Origin: Photobacterium atrarenae
Lineage (GTDB): Bacteria; Pseudomonadota; Gammaproteobacteria; Enterobacterales; Vibrionaceae
Assembly: GCF_024380015.1 (NCBI RefSeq)
Contig: NZ_CP101509.1
Coordinates: 496,001 to 560,000, forward strand
DNA length: 64,000 nt
Reading direction: 5' to 3'
This document shows positions 26,062 to 34,232 of the stretch, piece by piece (within the stretch, counting starts at the first letter, position 1; each line of letters begins with the position of its first letter). The notes under the pieces were generated by a model, which was not told where the DNA came from, ran no database searches, and was given only the letters and a program-made list of their open reading frames with translations. Both the position numbers and the translations under genes were made by a program.

Positions 26062-26952
26062 ATGGTCAACGGCCTTTGTGCATTTCCCCTCACGCCACTC
26101 AACCAACGCGGGATTGATGAAGCGGCTTTCATTCGACTGATCGAGCGTCTGGTCGCCGCCGAGGTCGATTCTATCTGCGTCCTCGGCTCTACCGGCAACT
26201 ACGCCTACCTCAGCCGTGCCGAGCGTGCGCGGGTGATCCAGTTGGCCATGCAGCATGCCGGACACATTCCGGCGATGGCCGGGATCAGCGCCTTGACTAC
26301 GAAAGATGTGCTGGATCTGGCACAAGATGCCCAGCAGGCCGGTGCCGGCGCGGTCCTGCTGGCACCGATGTCGTATCAGAAGCTCACCGCGGATGAAGTG
26401 TTCGGCCTGTATGAAACCGTAGCCCACGCCCTGTCGGTACCACTGTGCGTCTACGACAATCCGGGGACGACACATTTTGAATTCAGCGACGAACTGCACG
26501 GCCGGATCGCGCAACTGCCGAATGTGGCTTCCATCAAGATCCCACCGGTGCCGACCGATCCCGAAGCCGCCAAAGCCAGGGTCGATCGCCTGCGCGCGTT
26601 GATCCCATCTCACGTCAGTCTGGGGATCAGCGGTGATGTCTGTGCCGCCACCGGGATCGAGGCCGGATGCGAAACCTGGTACTCCGTCATCGGGGGGCTG
26701 TTCCCGCACACCGCCCTGAGCATCACCCGCGCCGCCCAAGCCGGAGACTCCCAAACGGCTGCCAAACTGTCCGCACAGCTGGAAAGCCTCTGGGCACTGT
26801 TTCGCCAATACGGCAGCCTGCGGGTTGTTGCCACTGCCGCCGAAATTTTGGCCCTGGCTGAATCACCTTGCTTGCCGGCACCGCTCCAACCGCTGACCGG
26901 CCAGGCGCGCCAGCAACTGGCACGGGTGCTGGAGCCGCTGTCACTGAGATGA
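26062..26952 (+). CDS. Dihydrodipicolinate synthase/N-acetylneuraminate lyase family protein
   Basis: A protein of 296 residues with a (beta/alpha)8 barrel. The Schiff-base Lys is at about 159 (VASIKIPP) and the catalytic Tyr at about 131 (CVYDNPG). The pyruvate-carboxylate-binding loop is GSTGNYAYL instead of the usual GTTGE, so it is a family outlier and not a plain DapA. It stands apart from the sialic acid cluster, which has its own NanA. The reaction should be an aldol cleavage or condensation with pyruvate, but the substrate is unknown. Confidence 0.85.
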   Translation: MVNGLCAFPLTPLNQRGIDEAAFIRLIERLVAAEVDSICVLGSTGNYAYLSRAERARVIQLAMQHAGHIPAMAGISALTTKDVLDLAQDAQQAGAGAVLLAPMSYQKLTADEVFGLYETVAHALSVPLCVYDNPGTTHFEFSDELHGRIAQLPNVASIKIPPVPTDPEAAKARVDRLRALIPSHVSLGISGDVCAATGIEAGCETWYSVIGGLFPHTALSITRAAQAGDSQTAAKLSAQLESLWALFRQYGSLRVVATAAEILALAESPCLPAPLQPLTGQARQQLARVLEPLSLR

Positions 26953-26979
26953 GTACTGAGGTGAGAATTTCATTGGGGT

Positions 26980-27015
26980 AAAAAACATCACGGCTTCCCG
27001 GAGGAAGCCGTGATG
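26980..27015 (-). terminator. Strong rho-independent terminator, probably serving both convergent genes
   Basis: CATCACGGCTTCC (26986-26998) and GGAAGCCGTGATG (27003-27015) form a perfect 13-bp stem with a 4-nt loop. Read on the minus strand it ends in six T, so it terminates the 27055-28224 gene; the other direction has only a short T-rich tail. Confidence 0.85.
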
Positions 27016-27054
27016 CTTCATTTCGCAAGGAGTGATACCGGCCTGATTCGATAG

Positions 27055-28224
27055 TTATGGCTCATCAGAACAAAAGACATCCGGAGACAACTGGCAAAGC
27101 GCTTCCAGTAATACCCCGGGATCCTCAAAGCCACACGCTTCACTTTCAAGCACGGCCAGCGAATCACCGACGCACACCAGCGCTTCCCTTTCGCCAGTCA
27201 ACTCGCCATCTTCCATCGCTTCGGCCAGCACAAACCCCACCCCAGCCAGATAATACTTAAATTCACTGGAATCGGGTTCAAGCGGCGTAAAATCAAGCGT
27301 TTTCAGGCAATTGCCTTCACAGGGAAATGCTTCATTTTCTTCAGTCGGCGTCGCCATCAGGTTAACATATTGCACGATGTCCTCCGCTTCACCCAGTGCA
27401 AACTCTTGTCGGTGTGCCTGATCAACAACAGGTTGTGCTCGGATCAGAACGCCCGACTTGGCAAACGCTTTGCCAGCCTCGAACGAACCATCCAGATTGG
27501 ACAAGCGGCCGTCTTCGTAATTGCGGGACAGCTCACCACAGTAATAAACATTTCCTGCCTCATCCTGGGCATACCAGTCATCGGTCCATTCTTCCGGAAT
27601 GTATTGTGCACCGCCATTATCTTCATCTTCTTCCAGCGTCAGCACGATATCGACTACAACCCGGCAGGCGACGCCCTGAATGTCGACGCTTTGATCCGTC
27701 ACGTGGACAACCACCGTTTCTTCGCCGTCCTCACCAGCCTGCAAGACATACGTATGCCCGGAAACCAGGGAGATATAAGGGTTCGGATCGACGCTGGCTC
27801 CAACCTCGTCAGGCGCGACAAAAGTAATGGCAGGATCGAGCAGCGGATCCGGATCATACCGGCTTTCACCTAAGAGCTCGCAGGCATCTTGTCTGGCATC
27901 GGACTGCTCCGTACACGCCGCTTGCCCCTCAAGCTGGGCTTCTTCGGCGCTGGTCATACATGCCGCGCGATCAGCATCCAGCGCCAGATTATTGCAGTTG
28001 GCCAGCGTCGTGCTGTAATCATCACTGATATCTGCATGGCAGGCCTGAAGAAGTAAATCTGCGGTCACCTGACACTCAGACAGAGGTTCAGGGTCCGGAT
28101 CTGGGTTTGGGCCAGGATCTGGCTGAGGCTCATAGTAATAGGATTGACCGGCCTCAGCATCCCCGGGTTGAAAGAAGGGTAAACAGAACAACGCCAACAC
28201 AAATGCCACTGTACAGTTATTCAT
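27055..28224 (-). CDS. Secreted acidic Cys-rich protein of unknown function
   Basis: A protein of 389 residues with an N-terminal signal peptide (VAFVLALFCLPFFQPGDAEA). A Pro/Asp-rich linker (PQPDPGPNPDPDPEP) follows, then a segment with regularly spaced Cys (about residues 52-130) that resembles a disulfide-knit repeat, then a mostly acidic domain with further Cys pairs up to the C-terminus. It is very rich in Asp and Glu. I recognise no family. It is divergent from vxrA with 272 bp between starts and could be under the same control. A strong terminator follows. Confidence 0.7.
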   Translation of the reverse strand: MNNCTVAFVLALFCLPFFQPGDAEAGQSYYYEPQPDPGPNPDPDPEPLSECQVTADLLLQACHADISDDYSTTLANCNNLALDADRAACMTSAEEAQLEGQAACTEQSDARQDACELLGESRYDPDPLLDPAITFVAPDEVGASVDPNPYISLVSGHTYVLQAGEDGEETVVVHVTDQSVDIQGVACRVVVDIVLTLEEDEDNGGAQYIPEEWTDDWYAQDEAGNVYYCGELSRNYEDGRLSNLDGSFEAGKAFAKSGVLIRAQPVVDQAHRQEFALGEAEDIVQYVNLMATPTEENEAFPCEGNCLKTLDFTPLEPDSSEFKYYLAGVGFVLAEAMEDGELTGEREALVCVGDSLAVLESEACGFEDPGVLLEALCQLSPDVFCSDEP

Positions 28225-28400
28225 GGAATTTTCCTCTTCAACAGGATCGATTATTGCGCGAACAAAGAAGATTCAATGGCGCAAAATCACCCAAAAGTTT
28301 AGACCACAGAGCAGAAGAACGACGTTTTCTTCCCACAACGCCAAAATACCGATTCAAGGGGCGGCCAACATTTGGAGTCGGCCATCGCTCTTCCCCCATT

Positions 28401-28416
28401 TCAACACCAATGTTGA
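28401..28416. promoter_or_regulatory. Dyad in the vxrA upstream region, overlapping a TTGACA
   Basis: TCAACA, 4-bp spacer, TGTTGA: a perfect 6-bp inverted repeat about 80 bp before the vxrA start. TTGACA at 28412-28417 could be a -35 element for vxrA, though no good -10 is at the proper distance. May be a site for VxrB or another regulator. Confidence 0.3.
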
Positions 28417-28496
28417 CACTGAAGTTACAAACCTGAAGTAAAAGCCGCTAAGATTGCGACTCTTATTTTCTGTCACCTCTTCGGAATTGCTGCTGC

Positions 28497-29981
28497 ATGG
28501 GTTTGAACTTGTTGTTTCGTCCGCGTATTTTTGCGCGTCAACGCGGCTGCTGCCTGACTGCCTTATTGCTGTTGCCAACGTCAGCGGTAGCAGCCAACCT
28601 GCAGGAGCGATGGCAGCAGTTTTACCGCCAGGCCTGGCAGGACGCGGAGATCACCGTCACCCAAGCAGCACTGAGTACATATCCCAAAACCCTGCTGTAC
28701 AGCGATGTCCGCTATCCGGATTTTGAACGTTTCAGCTGGACGGAAATCCAGCTGCTATGGCAGGTCCGAAACCAATGCCAGCCGAGCGCAGCCAATTTGT
28801 CGCCGGCCCTTGCCGCCGCTGAGACCTTTGAGCTGGCTCTGTGCCGTCATCAGCCACTCAGCGAGTCCTGGTTTCGCAACCATGCGCTCCGGCACCCAGC
28901 CGGCAACAGTTACGCCGATCGTTATGTGAACCATTTCAAGACCCGGTTCGCCAATACGCCGATCCCTCGTGACTTGGCTACTCGCCTGACCCTGAATCAT
29001 CCACGCCACCCGCTCTATCCAACCCTGGAGGGACTCAGTGAAACCGGCCGGGACGCATTACTAAACGGCAACCGCGCCTATCTGGACCAGGCGGTGCTGT
29101 GGCTGAGCGGGGAAAGCGGCTGGAAGTCTTTGCCCGCTGCGCACTGGCAGCCCCTGGCGCAGCAATTTGGCCTGGCTATCAGTGATGAGGCGCAAGATTG
29201 CAGCTTTCGCTACAGCAACCTGTGCCTCAACGAGCCGGAAACCAAGTCACCAGCGGCACAAATTGCCCTGGTCGTCACGGTTATCCTCTTGCTGCTGACA
29301 CTTGGCTACGGCGGGTACCAGCGCCTCCGGCAAAGGAAGGAAAGACGCTTCATCCTGCAACTGCTCACCCATGAGCTACGCACCCCGATCACCAGCCTGG
29401 GACTGACGGTGGAGATGTTCCGCACCGAATTCGATGCGCTCCCTCCGGCCGCACAACAAGCCCTGTGGCGACTGATGTCCGATCATCAACGGCTGACCCA
29501 ACTGACCGAGGCCAGCAAAGATTATCTCGGCGCCCGGCCGAGCCAGTCCTTGCCACGGCAACCGGCCGATCTTCTGGACTGGCTGGCGCACATTGCCGAC
29601 AAGCATCCGGTGACGGTTCAGTGTCAACCTGAGCAAGATCCAACGCAGGAGCTTGAGCTGGCACTACCCTATTACTGGCTGACCCTGTGTGTCGATAATC
29701 TGATCCGCAATGCCCGCCAGCACGGCCAGGGTGAGATCACACTTGAAGTCTCCGTCTCGGCGCAACCACACATCCTGCGCATTATCGTTGGCGACCAGGG
29801 CTGTTTCCCGTCCGGGCTCCGGCGTTTCTATCGACGTGTGTTGCAAACCATCAGACCGACACATCGGCCGGACAACATGGGGATCGGGCTGGATATTGTT
29901 GCCCGGCTGATGAAACAGATGGGCGGCCGGTTGATCCTGCGCCGTCATCCGACCCGCTGCATTCTGGAGTTACCCTTATGA
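28497..29981 (+). CDS. vxrA: VxrA-type sensor histidine kinase (DUF3404 sensor domain)
   Basis: A protein of 494 residues. A signal sequence or first membrane segment (about 20-33) is followed by a periplasmic DUF3404 domain (about 35-250; YPDFERFSWTEIQLLWQ), a membrane helix at 255-274, and the kinase core: phosphoacceptor His292 in LLTHELRTPITS, N box DNLIRNARQHG, and G2 MGIGLDIVARLM. The G1 box is changed to GDQGCFPSG. VxrA of Vibrio cholerae senses cell-wall stress and phosphorylates VxrB. The stop overlaps the vxrB start by ATGA, so both are translationally coupled. Confidence 0.88.
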   Translation: MGLNLLFRPRIFARQRGCCLTALLLLPTSAVAANLQERWQQFYRQAWQDAEITVTQAALSTYPKTLLYSDVRYPDFERFSWTEIQLLWQVRNQCQPSAANLSPALAAAETFELALCRHQPLSESWFRNHALRHPAGNSYADRYVNHFKTRFANTPIPRDLATRLTLNHPRHPLYPTLEGLSETGRDALLNGNRAYLDQAVLWLSGESGWKSLPAAHWQPLAQQFGLAISDEAQDCSFRYSNLCLNEPETKSPAAQIALVVTVILLLLTLGYGGYQRLRQRKERRFILQLLTHELRTPITSLGLTVEMFRTEFDALPPAAQQALWRLMSDHQRLTQLTEASKDYLGARPSQSLPRQPADLLDWLAHIADKHPVTVQCQPEQDPTQELELALPYYWLTLCVDNLIRNARQHGQGEITLEVSVSAQPHILRIIVGDQGCFPSGLRRFYRRVLQTIRPTHRPDNMGIGLDIVARLMKQMGGRLILRRHPTRCILELPL

Positions 29982-30622
29982 GCCGCATTTTGTTGATTGA
30001 AGACGATCCCTTGATTGGTGAAGGCCTGACGTATTTTCTCGAATCCCGGGGGTACGCCTGTATCTGGAGGCAAACAAGTGATCAGGTTGAGTCCCACTGG
30101 TACCAGGCCGATCTGGTGATCCTGGATCGGCAGCTGGCCGATGGCGACAGCCTGCGCCACCTCCCCCACTGGCTGAGCATCAAGGCGCTCCCGGTGATCA
30201 TGCTGACCGCGAAAGTCGACGTCGAGCAGCGGGTTGAAGGCCTGATGGCCGGTGCCAAGGATTACGTGATCAAACCCTTCTCCCATGATGAACTGCTGGC
30301 CCGGGTGGTCGCCCAGCTGCGCCCGCTCGGGGAAAGCCGGCTCAGTTACCAGGGTATTGAGATTGAGCTGTCTCAGCGCAGCGTCACCCTGAAGGGCGAA
30401 GCCATTGACCTCAAGCCGAAAGAATTTCAGTTACTGTTGCTCTTCGTGCAACATCAGGGACGGGTGTTCCACCGGGAAGAGCTGCTGAACAAGATCTGGG
30501 GCTATCAGGCGTTTCCCACCACCCGCACGGTAGACAACCATATTCTCCGCTTGCGGCAAAAGTTGCCGGGGTTGACCATCGAAACCCTACGTGGGGTAGG
30601 CTACCGGCTGGTGGCGACATGA
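29978..30622 (+). CDS. vxrB: VxrB-type response regulator (OmpR family)
   Basis: A protein of 214 residues. The receiver has EDD (9-10) and phosphoacceptor Asp50 in LVILDRQL, with Lys about 99 in IKPFSHDEL. The C-terminal winged helix (LKPKEFQLLLLF and TVDNHILRLRQKL) is of the OmpR/PhoB type. In Vibrio species VxrB regulates cell-wall synthesis, type VI secretion and biofilm genes; which of those are its targets here is unknown. It overlaps vxrA upstream and the vxrC-like gene downstream. Confidence 0.9.
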   Translation: MSRILLIEDDPLIGEGLTYFLESRGYACIWRQTSDQVESHWYQADLVILDRQLADGDSLRHLPHWLSIKALPVIMLTAKVDVEQRVEGLMAGAKDYVIKPFSHDELLARVVAQLRPLGESRLSYQGIEIELSQRSVTLKGEAIDLKPKEFQLLLLFVQHQGRVFHREELLNKIWGYQAFPTTRTVDNHILRLRQKLPGLTIETLRGVGYRLVAT

Positions 30623-30633
30623 GGATATCCACG

Positions 30634-31575
30634 ATGAAAACAAAGCTCAATCTATGGTCCGGAACACTGGTATTACTGGCCTCAGGTGCTGTCGCATCAG
30701 ACACCGCTTGGTTTTCCGATTCGCCGCTGCAGGCCACGTACACGGCACTTGCCCGGCACCAGCCGCTACTGGCGTGGCAGGAGCTGCAACTTACGCTCAG
30801 TCAGTCGCCGCTTTCACCGCAGTCTCTTACGCAGCCGTCTCTTTCGCTGAAAGCAGCAGCGCCACCCCCTGCAAGCCAGAATCACCCGCCCCCCTGGCAC
30901 TGGTTGCCGGTGAAAACTGCAATCCTGAGCCAGACCGACTGCGGACGGCAGTTAACTCAGGGGCCGGCGCTACCCGGGCGGCTGCGGGTGGATTTCATCA
31001 GCAAATCCGGCGCGGCAGATCTGGGCTATCAGATCAAGCTGGCGGCAGAGTCGGTCAGCCAGACGATGACGCTCCGACTGCTTGCCCCCGACAGCAAAAC
31101 ATTGCTGAGCGCCCGATTTTCACCCCAGGCACAGTACGCGGAGGCTGAAAGTGAGGAGTTCCTCACCCCGCCTGCGCCTGGCCTGTATCAACTGGTGATC
31201 AACGACCACCCCTATCCGCTGATCATTGCCGGACTCAGCGACAACCCCTGGCTTCAACTGGAAAACACCGCCTCGCCACGACTCAAACTGGATCTGCCGC
31301 CAAGCCAACCCAGCTGCGCGCCGGCGTTCGCCCACTGGCAGTGGTTTGACGCGCAATACAACCTGGTTGGTCCGCGCCAGCCCGTCATCGCCAGTGGAGC
31401 CGAACCGATCGCCGAACTGCCCGCAACCATCCCACCGAAGGCCGTCCGGCTCAGCGCCGCCGTCAGTCAGTACGAATATCAGTCCGGGATCAAAGTGACT
31501 TACATCCAGCGGATGGCAATGCCCTTTCCTGCCAGGCAGCAGGACGCAGCCACCAATTCGGCCAACGTCAAATAG
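30634..31575 (+). CDS. vxrC: DUF2861 exported protein, VxrC-like
   Basis: A protein of 313 residues from the ATG at 30634; an ATG at 30619 overlaps the vxrB stop and adds five residues. A signal peptide ends near GAVASDTAWF. The mature part has an N-terminal helical stretch (PLQATYTALARHQPLLAWQEL), a Pro-rich linker and a beta-rich C-terminal domain. This arrangement and the position behind vxrAB match the DUF2861 proteins called VxrC. Its role is not known. VxrD and VxrE as seen in V. cholerae were not recognised here. Confidence 0.75.
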   Translation: MKTKLNLWSGTLVLLASGAVASDTAWFSDSPLQATYTALARHQPLLAWQELQLTLSQSPLSPQSLTQPSLSLKAAAPPPASQNHPPPWHWLPVKTAILSQTDCGRQLTQGPALPGRLRVDFISKSGAADLGYQIKLAAESVSQTMTLRLLAPDSKTLLSARFSPQAQYAEAESEEFLTPPAPGLYQLVINDHPYPLIIAGLSDNPWLQLENTASPRLKLDLPPSQPSCAPAFAHWQWFDAQYNLVGPRQPVIASGAEPIAELPATIPPKAVRLSAAVSQYEYQSGIKVTYIQRMAMPFPARQQDAATNSANVK

Positions 31576-31695
31576 GCGCATGATGAAATAGAGACATTCG
31601 GGTGACAAATCTGGCGGGAAATTGCGGCTTAATCGCAGGCCTATTTCATTGAGTCATAAACATTGAAACCATCGGCCAACACTCTGGAGAACCTG

Positions 31696-34020
31696 ATGTC
31701 CCTTCTTATCCCGGTGCCGCAACGCTGCGCCCTACTTTCCCTCCTGCTCGCCACCATTGCAGGCAGCCCCCAGGCGGCTGAAATTGCCCTCTCCGACGGC
31801 GAGCAAGCCGTCACGCTTGATCCGCAGACCCTGAGCATTGACTGGAACAATGTGCAGATTAATCAGGCCACACTGCGCATCGGCGGCAAAACCCAGACTG
31901 TCACCGAACTGCGTCAAAGCGCGGCGCAGCAGGCCAGCTGGACCCTGATGCCGGCCAGGGTCCGGGTCCGCGCCTCGCTGGATCAGACGCTGTCGCTGAC
32001 ATTTGCCATCGATGACACCGTGACCATTGCGCGCGATCAGCCCGTCACGCTGGCGTGGTTCGATCTACCGCATCAGGCAACCCGTACCCTTTATCTGCCT
32101 TTCAGTGAAGGGATGCGGGTACCGACCGACCATCCGGTTTGGGCGCAGTATCTTCAGCAGCACCATTCCGGTGCTAACACCACCCAGAATTTGAAGATGC
32201 CATTCTGGACGACCAGGCAAGGTGACACTTTTATCAGCTATCACCTGGTGACAGCCACCAACAACCAACTGACCTTTACCGAGGCTGCTGAGGGGCCTAC
32301 CGGCGTTCAGGCTCAAAACCAGGCTCAAAACGAAAAACCGCAGTTGGATATGCAGGCCAGCCATCAGTTCACACCGCTCAACCGCAGTCAGGACTTTGTG
32401 GTCCGGATCAGCCTGGGCGATAACCCGCTTTCCGGGGCTAAACAATATCGCCAGTGGCGAGCTGGGCACCATCAGGCACAGCCGCTGGCGGCCAAGCTAC
32501 AACACAATCCGGCGCTGAAAAAACTCATCGGTGCCAGTCAGGTCTACCTGTTCGGCAAAGATGTACTGGCCGTGCAGGACGTTAAAGACTGGTGGGGGCT
32601 GAAAAACTGGATCATGAGCCACCCAGAACTGACACTCAGCAAAGAAGCAACACAAGAGCTCGGCAACCTGAAACAGGGGCAGGACTGGCTGAGCCGCTAT
32701 CACAAGCAATTGCTGGTCAACAGTCTCAACACCGCACTGAACCAGCTGTTTCCGGCCGAGCCCGTACAGCTCAACAACAACACAATTGAATCCCAATTCA
32801 ATGCAGCACAACTGCGCAAGTTATGGCTCAGCAACCAGGCCGGGCGCTACCTGACGCCTCCTGACAGCTGGGGACAGGGGCTGGCGAGTTCGATGATCAC
32901 CAACCTGCAAGCCGCCGGGCTGAGCAAGCTCTGGCTCGGGCTGGATAACTGGATGCCGGCTTTCTATCAGCCGCAGGTGGTCGATCAGGCCAAATCCGCC
33001 GGGTATCTGGTAGCCACTTATGATTCCTACAACACGGCGATTCCGGCCGGGCTCAATGACGGCTGGCTGACGGCACAATTGCCGGGTGAAATGCGCACCG
33101 GCTGCGCCATCAAACAAGCCAACGGGACGAAAAAGAAAGGGTTTCGCGGCCATGGCTTTTACCTCAACCCGAACTGCCAGCGCGGTTATGTCGAGCAGCG
33201 GATCCGCGACATTACCCGGTTTGGCCACTTCGACAGTCTGTTTCTGGATGTTGATGCCACCGCCATGGCGCGGGAGGATTATCGCGATGGCACCAGTGAG
33301 CAGCAGATGCTGCACGCCTTTAACGACCGGATGCAGTGGATCGCGGACTCAACATCCATGGTCCTCGGCTCAGAAGACGGCAACAGTTTAACCACCCGGG
33401 GCATTGCGTTCGCCCACGGACTGGAAACCGTCGGCTTTGGCTGGAGCGATCCGGACATGAGAAACAACCGTCAGTCGCCTTACTATTTAGGTCGCTGGTA
33501 TCCCGATCACCGGCCGGACTTTTTCTTCCAACCCGCCAAAGTCAAGGCGCCCTATCAAACCTTGCTGTTTGCCCCGCAATTTCGGATCCCGCTGTATCAG
33601 GCGGTATTTCATGATGAGGTGATCAACAGCCACCACTGGCATTCCGACAGTCTGAAGTTCAGCAATGTCCGGACCGAGCGGGATCTGATCGGCATGCTCT
33701 ATAACACCCCGGCGATGGTGCACCTAAGTCGGGAAGATGCCGCTTCACCGGACAGCCCCCGCATCAAAGCGCTGAGGCATTACCAAGACGGCTATCTCCC
33801 GCTTCATCGCGCGCTGTGGGATCAACCCTTGGTTGATTTTCGCTGGCTGGACGATGAGGGCTGGCTGCAGCAAACCACTTTCGATGACGGCAGCCGGGTG
33901 ATCGCCAATTTTTCCGGGCAAGCCCGGCGCTATCAGCAGCAAACTGTGCCGCCGCAGTCAATCATCGCAACCCTGAGCGATGGTGAGGTCATTCGCTGGC
34001 AGTCACAGCCAAACCTCTAG
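31696..34020 (+). CDS. Secreted glycoside hydrolase-like protein
   Basis: A protein of 774 residues from the ATG at 31696, which has TGGAGAA upstream and gives a clean signal peptide (LLSLLLATIAGSPQAA); an in-frame ATG at 31663 is less likely. An N-terminal beta-sandwich (about 25-235) is followed by a long helical segment, a probable TIM barrel (about 370-650) and a small C-terminal beta domain. FLDVDATA (about 515-522) and VLGSEDGN (about 555-562) sit on barrel strands where a nucleophile and an acid/base would be expected in retaining enzymes related to GH101-like families. I cannot name the family. It follows vxrC by 121 bp and ends with its own strong terminator. Confidence 0.7.
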   Translation: MSLLIPVPQRCALLSLLLATIAGSPQAAEIALSDGEQAVTLDPQTLSIDWNNVQINQATLRIGGKTQTVTELRQSAAQQASWTLMPARVRVRASLDQTLSLTFAIDDTVTIARDQPVTLAWFDLPHQATRTLYLPFSEGMRVPTDHPVWAQYLQQHHSGANTTQNLKMPFWTTRQGDTFISYHLVTATNNQLTFTEAAEGPTGVQAQNQAQNEKPQLDMQASHQFTPLNRSQDFVVRISLGDNPLSGAKQYRQWRAGHHQAQPLAAKLQHNPALKKLIGASQVYLFGKDVLAVQDVKDWWGLKNWIMSHPELTLSKEATQELGNLKQGQDWLSRYHKQLLVNSLNTALNQLFPAEPVQLNNNTIESQFNAAQLRKLWLSNQAGRYLTPPDSWGQGLASSMITNLQAAGLSKLWLGLDNWMPAFYQPQVVDQAKSAGYLVATYDSYNTAIPAGLNDGWLTAQLPGEMRTGCAIKQANGTKKKGFRGHGFYLNPNCQRGYVEQRIRDITRFGHFDSLFLDVDATAMAREDYRDGTSEQQMLHAFNDRMQWIADSTSMVLGSEDGNSLTTRGIAFAHGLETVGFGWSDPDMRNNRQSPYYLGRWYPDHRPDFFFQPAKVKAPYQTLLFAPQFRIPLYQAVFHDEVINSHHWHSDSLKFSNVRTERDLIGMLYNTPAMVHLSREDAASPDSPRIKALRHYQDGYLPLHRALWDQPLVDFRWLDDEGWLQQTTFDDGSRVIANFSGQARRYQQQTVPPQSIIATLSDGEVIRWQSQPNL

Positions 34021-34031
34021 CCCAATGAAGC

Positions 34032-34058
34032 AAAAGCCGACACGAGGTCGGCTTTTTT
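34032..34058 (+). terminator. Strong rho-independent terminator of the glycoside hydrolase gene
   Basis: AAAGCCGAC and GTCGGCTTT form the stem with a 5-nt loop, followed by a run of six T. Located 12 bp after the stop codon. Confidence 0.92.
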
Positions 34059-34154
34059 GGGGGCCAATCACAGCATCGGGTCAACGCAGCAAGGCCACGA
34101 CCGTCTGGCGGCGCACATTAACCTGGCACCGATTGCACCGTTGATTCCGCTGTA

Positions 34155-34228
34155 ATACCAATCGCATTAAATAAGGGGTCATCCTAGCTTGATCAAATGC
34201 TCGATAACTGACTTACTTTGATTGGTAT
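34155..34228. mobile_element. MITE-like element, short form
   Basis: A 74-bp sequence with ATACCAATC at the left and GATTGGTAT at the right. It contains the block GGTCATCCTAGCTTG and ATGCTCGATAACTG found in the 162-bp element at 15975-16136 (other strand), so it is an internally deleted copy of the same element. It sits between the glycoside hydrolase terminator and the end of the MFS gene. Confidence 0.75.
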
Positions 34229-34232
34229 AACT

